A stretch of 6,654 bases of DNA from Lentisphaeria bacterium (GTDB taxonomy: Bacteria > Verrucomicrobiota > Lentisphaeria > Oligosphaerales > Oligosphaeraceae). The position numbers and the translations under genes were made by a program. Shown one piece after another: positions 6,473 through 6,654 of the stretch. The notes beneath the pieces were generated by a model, which was not told the DNA's origin, did not search any database, and worked only from the letters and a program-made list of their open reading frames with translations. The stretch spans positions 1 through 6,654 of the forward strand of contig JAEEXV010000253.1 of NCBI GenBank assembly GCA_016287975.1, read 5' to 3'. How positions within the stretch are numbered: position 1 is the first letter of the stretch; each line of letters starts with the position of its first letter.

Positions 6473-6544
6473 TGTGGGCGGGGAAATGGGGGCCTACCTG
6501 CGGGCAAGCCCGCAGGCACACGCTGGGGGTGAATGCGGGGGCGG
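6473..6544. repeat. Third copy of the palindromic intergenic repeat
   Basis: This copy has the same inverted repeat CCTGCGGGCAAGCCCGCAGG (6497-6516), the same TGTGGGCGGGG lead-in and the same CACACGCTGGG...TGAATGCGGGGGCGG tail as the pair at 2325-2453, in the same orientation. It differs mainly just left of the palindrome. It lies about 55 bp upstream of the ceramidase-like start, as the other copies lie upstream of the chaperone gene. Confidence 0.9.
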
Positions 6545-6571
6545 CTTGGGGGTGGGCGGTGGCGCGTGTGC

Positions 6572-6588
6572 TGGCGAGCTGCTCGCCA
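6572..6588. repeat. 7-bp inverted repeat next to the adapter
   Basis: TGGCGAG (6572-6578) and CTCGCCA (6582-6588) flank the loop CTG. This is another short GC-rich palindrome in the intergenic region. It ends exactly where the adapter-like sequence begins, so the native sequence beyond it is lost. Confidence 0.6.
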
Positions 6589-6646
6589 AGATCGGGAGAG
6601 CGGCGTGTAGGGGCAGAGAGGAGATCTCGGTGGCCGCCGCATCATC
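6589..6646. other. Diverged Illumina adapter sequence (artefact)
   Basis: From AGATCGGGAGAGCGGCGTGT (6589-6608) onward, the next 58 bases match the reverse complement of the Illumina universal (P5) adapter as I remember it at 49 of 58 positions with no gaps, including the central AGATCTCGGTGG. The minus strand reads in frame as MMRRPPRSPLCPYTPLSRS, close to MIRRPPRSTLFPYTTLFRS, the peptide that uncleaned adapters produce in databases. Most mismatches raise GC content. This is sequencing or assembly contamination; neither it nor the eight bases after it should be read as genome. Confidence 0.93.
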
Positions 6647-6654
6647 CAACAATC

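Noticed and set aside
5225..6532. 435-codon plus-strand frame opposite the ceramidase-like gene
   Set aside because: It is Gly/Glu/Val/Ala-rich and without motifs, while the opposite strand carries clear metal-ligand motifs. It also runs through the intergenic repeat.
6415..6645. 76-codon minus-strand protein at the right end
   Set aside because: Its N-terminus is the translation of the sequencing adapter and the rest is the palindromic repeat.

Overview
The window is GC-rich, tightly packed bacterial DNA with five convincing protein genes. It looks like a metagenome-assembled contig from the PVC group, with Lentisphaerae (Victivallales)-like bacteria as my best guess. That guess rests on the gene mix: a secreted metallophosphoesterase, a short neutral-ceramidase-like protein, a GH39-like glycoside hydrolase and a CesT-type secretion chaperone, with GC-rich palindromic repeats between genes. 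No rRNA or other phylogenetic marker is present, so the assignment is inference.

Layout. Bases 1-342 hold no convincing gene but carry a 47-bp tandem repeat (85-203) built from GGACTTT/GGACGCT heptamers. On the minus strand, read right to left, come a secreted metallophosphoesterase (3673-2516), a 303-bp gap with two tandem copies of a palindromic repeat, a small CesT-family type III secretion chaperone (2212-1766) and, 46 bp further on, a GH39-like glycoside hydrolase (1719-343). Divergent from the phosphoesterase, after a 228-bp gap with a hairpin, is an aldose-1-epimerase-like protein on the plus strand (3902-5053). It converges, with only 15 bp between the stop codons, on a minus-strand neutral-ceramidase-like hydrolase (6418-5069). 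Upstream of that gene lie a third copy of the palindromic repeat (6473-6544) and another hairpin (6572-6588). The last bases (6589-6646) are a diverged copy of an Illumina sequencing adapter, so the right end is a library or assembly artefact rather than genome.

How the genes work together. The GH39-like enzyme and the epimerase-like protein both point to carbohydrate processing. The phosphoesterase would act outside the cytoplasm. The chaperone and glycoside hydrolase are close enough to be co-transcribed, which raises the question of whether the hydrolase is a type III client. The hydrolase has no obvious N-terminal export region, so this remains a hypothesis. I see no complete new system, RNA gene, CRISPR array, transposase or integrase. 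The most useful observations are the chaperone-hydrolase pair, the family of intergenic palindromes, the missing nucleophile in the ceramidase-like protein and the adapter at the contig end.
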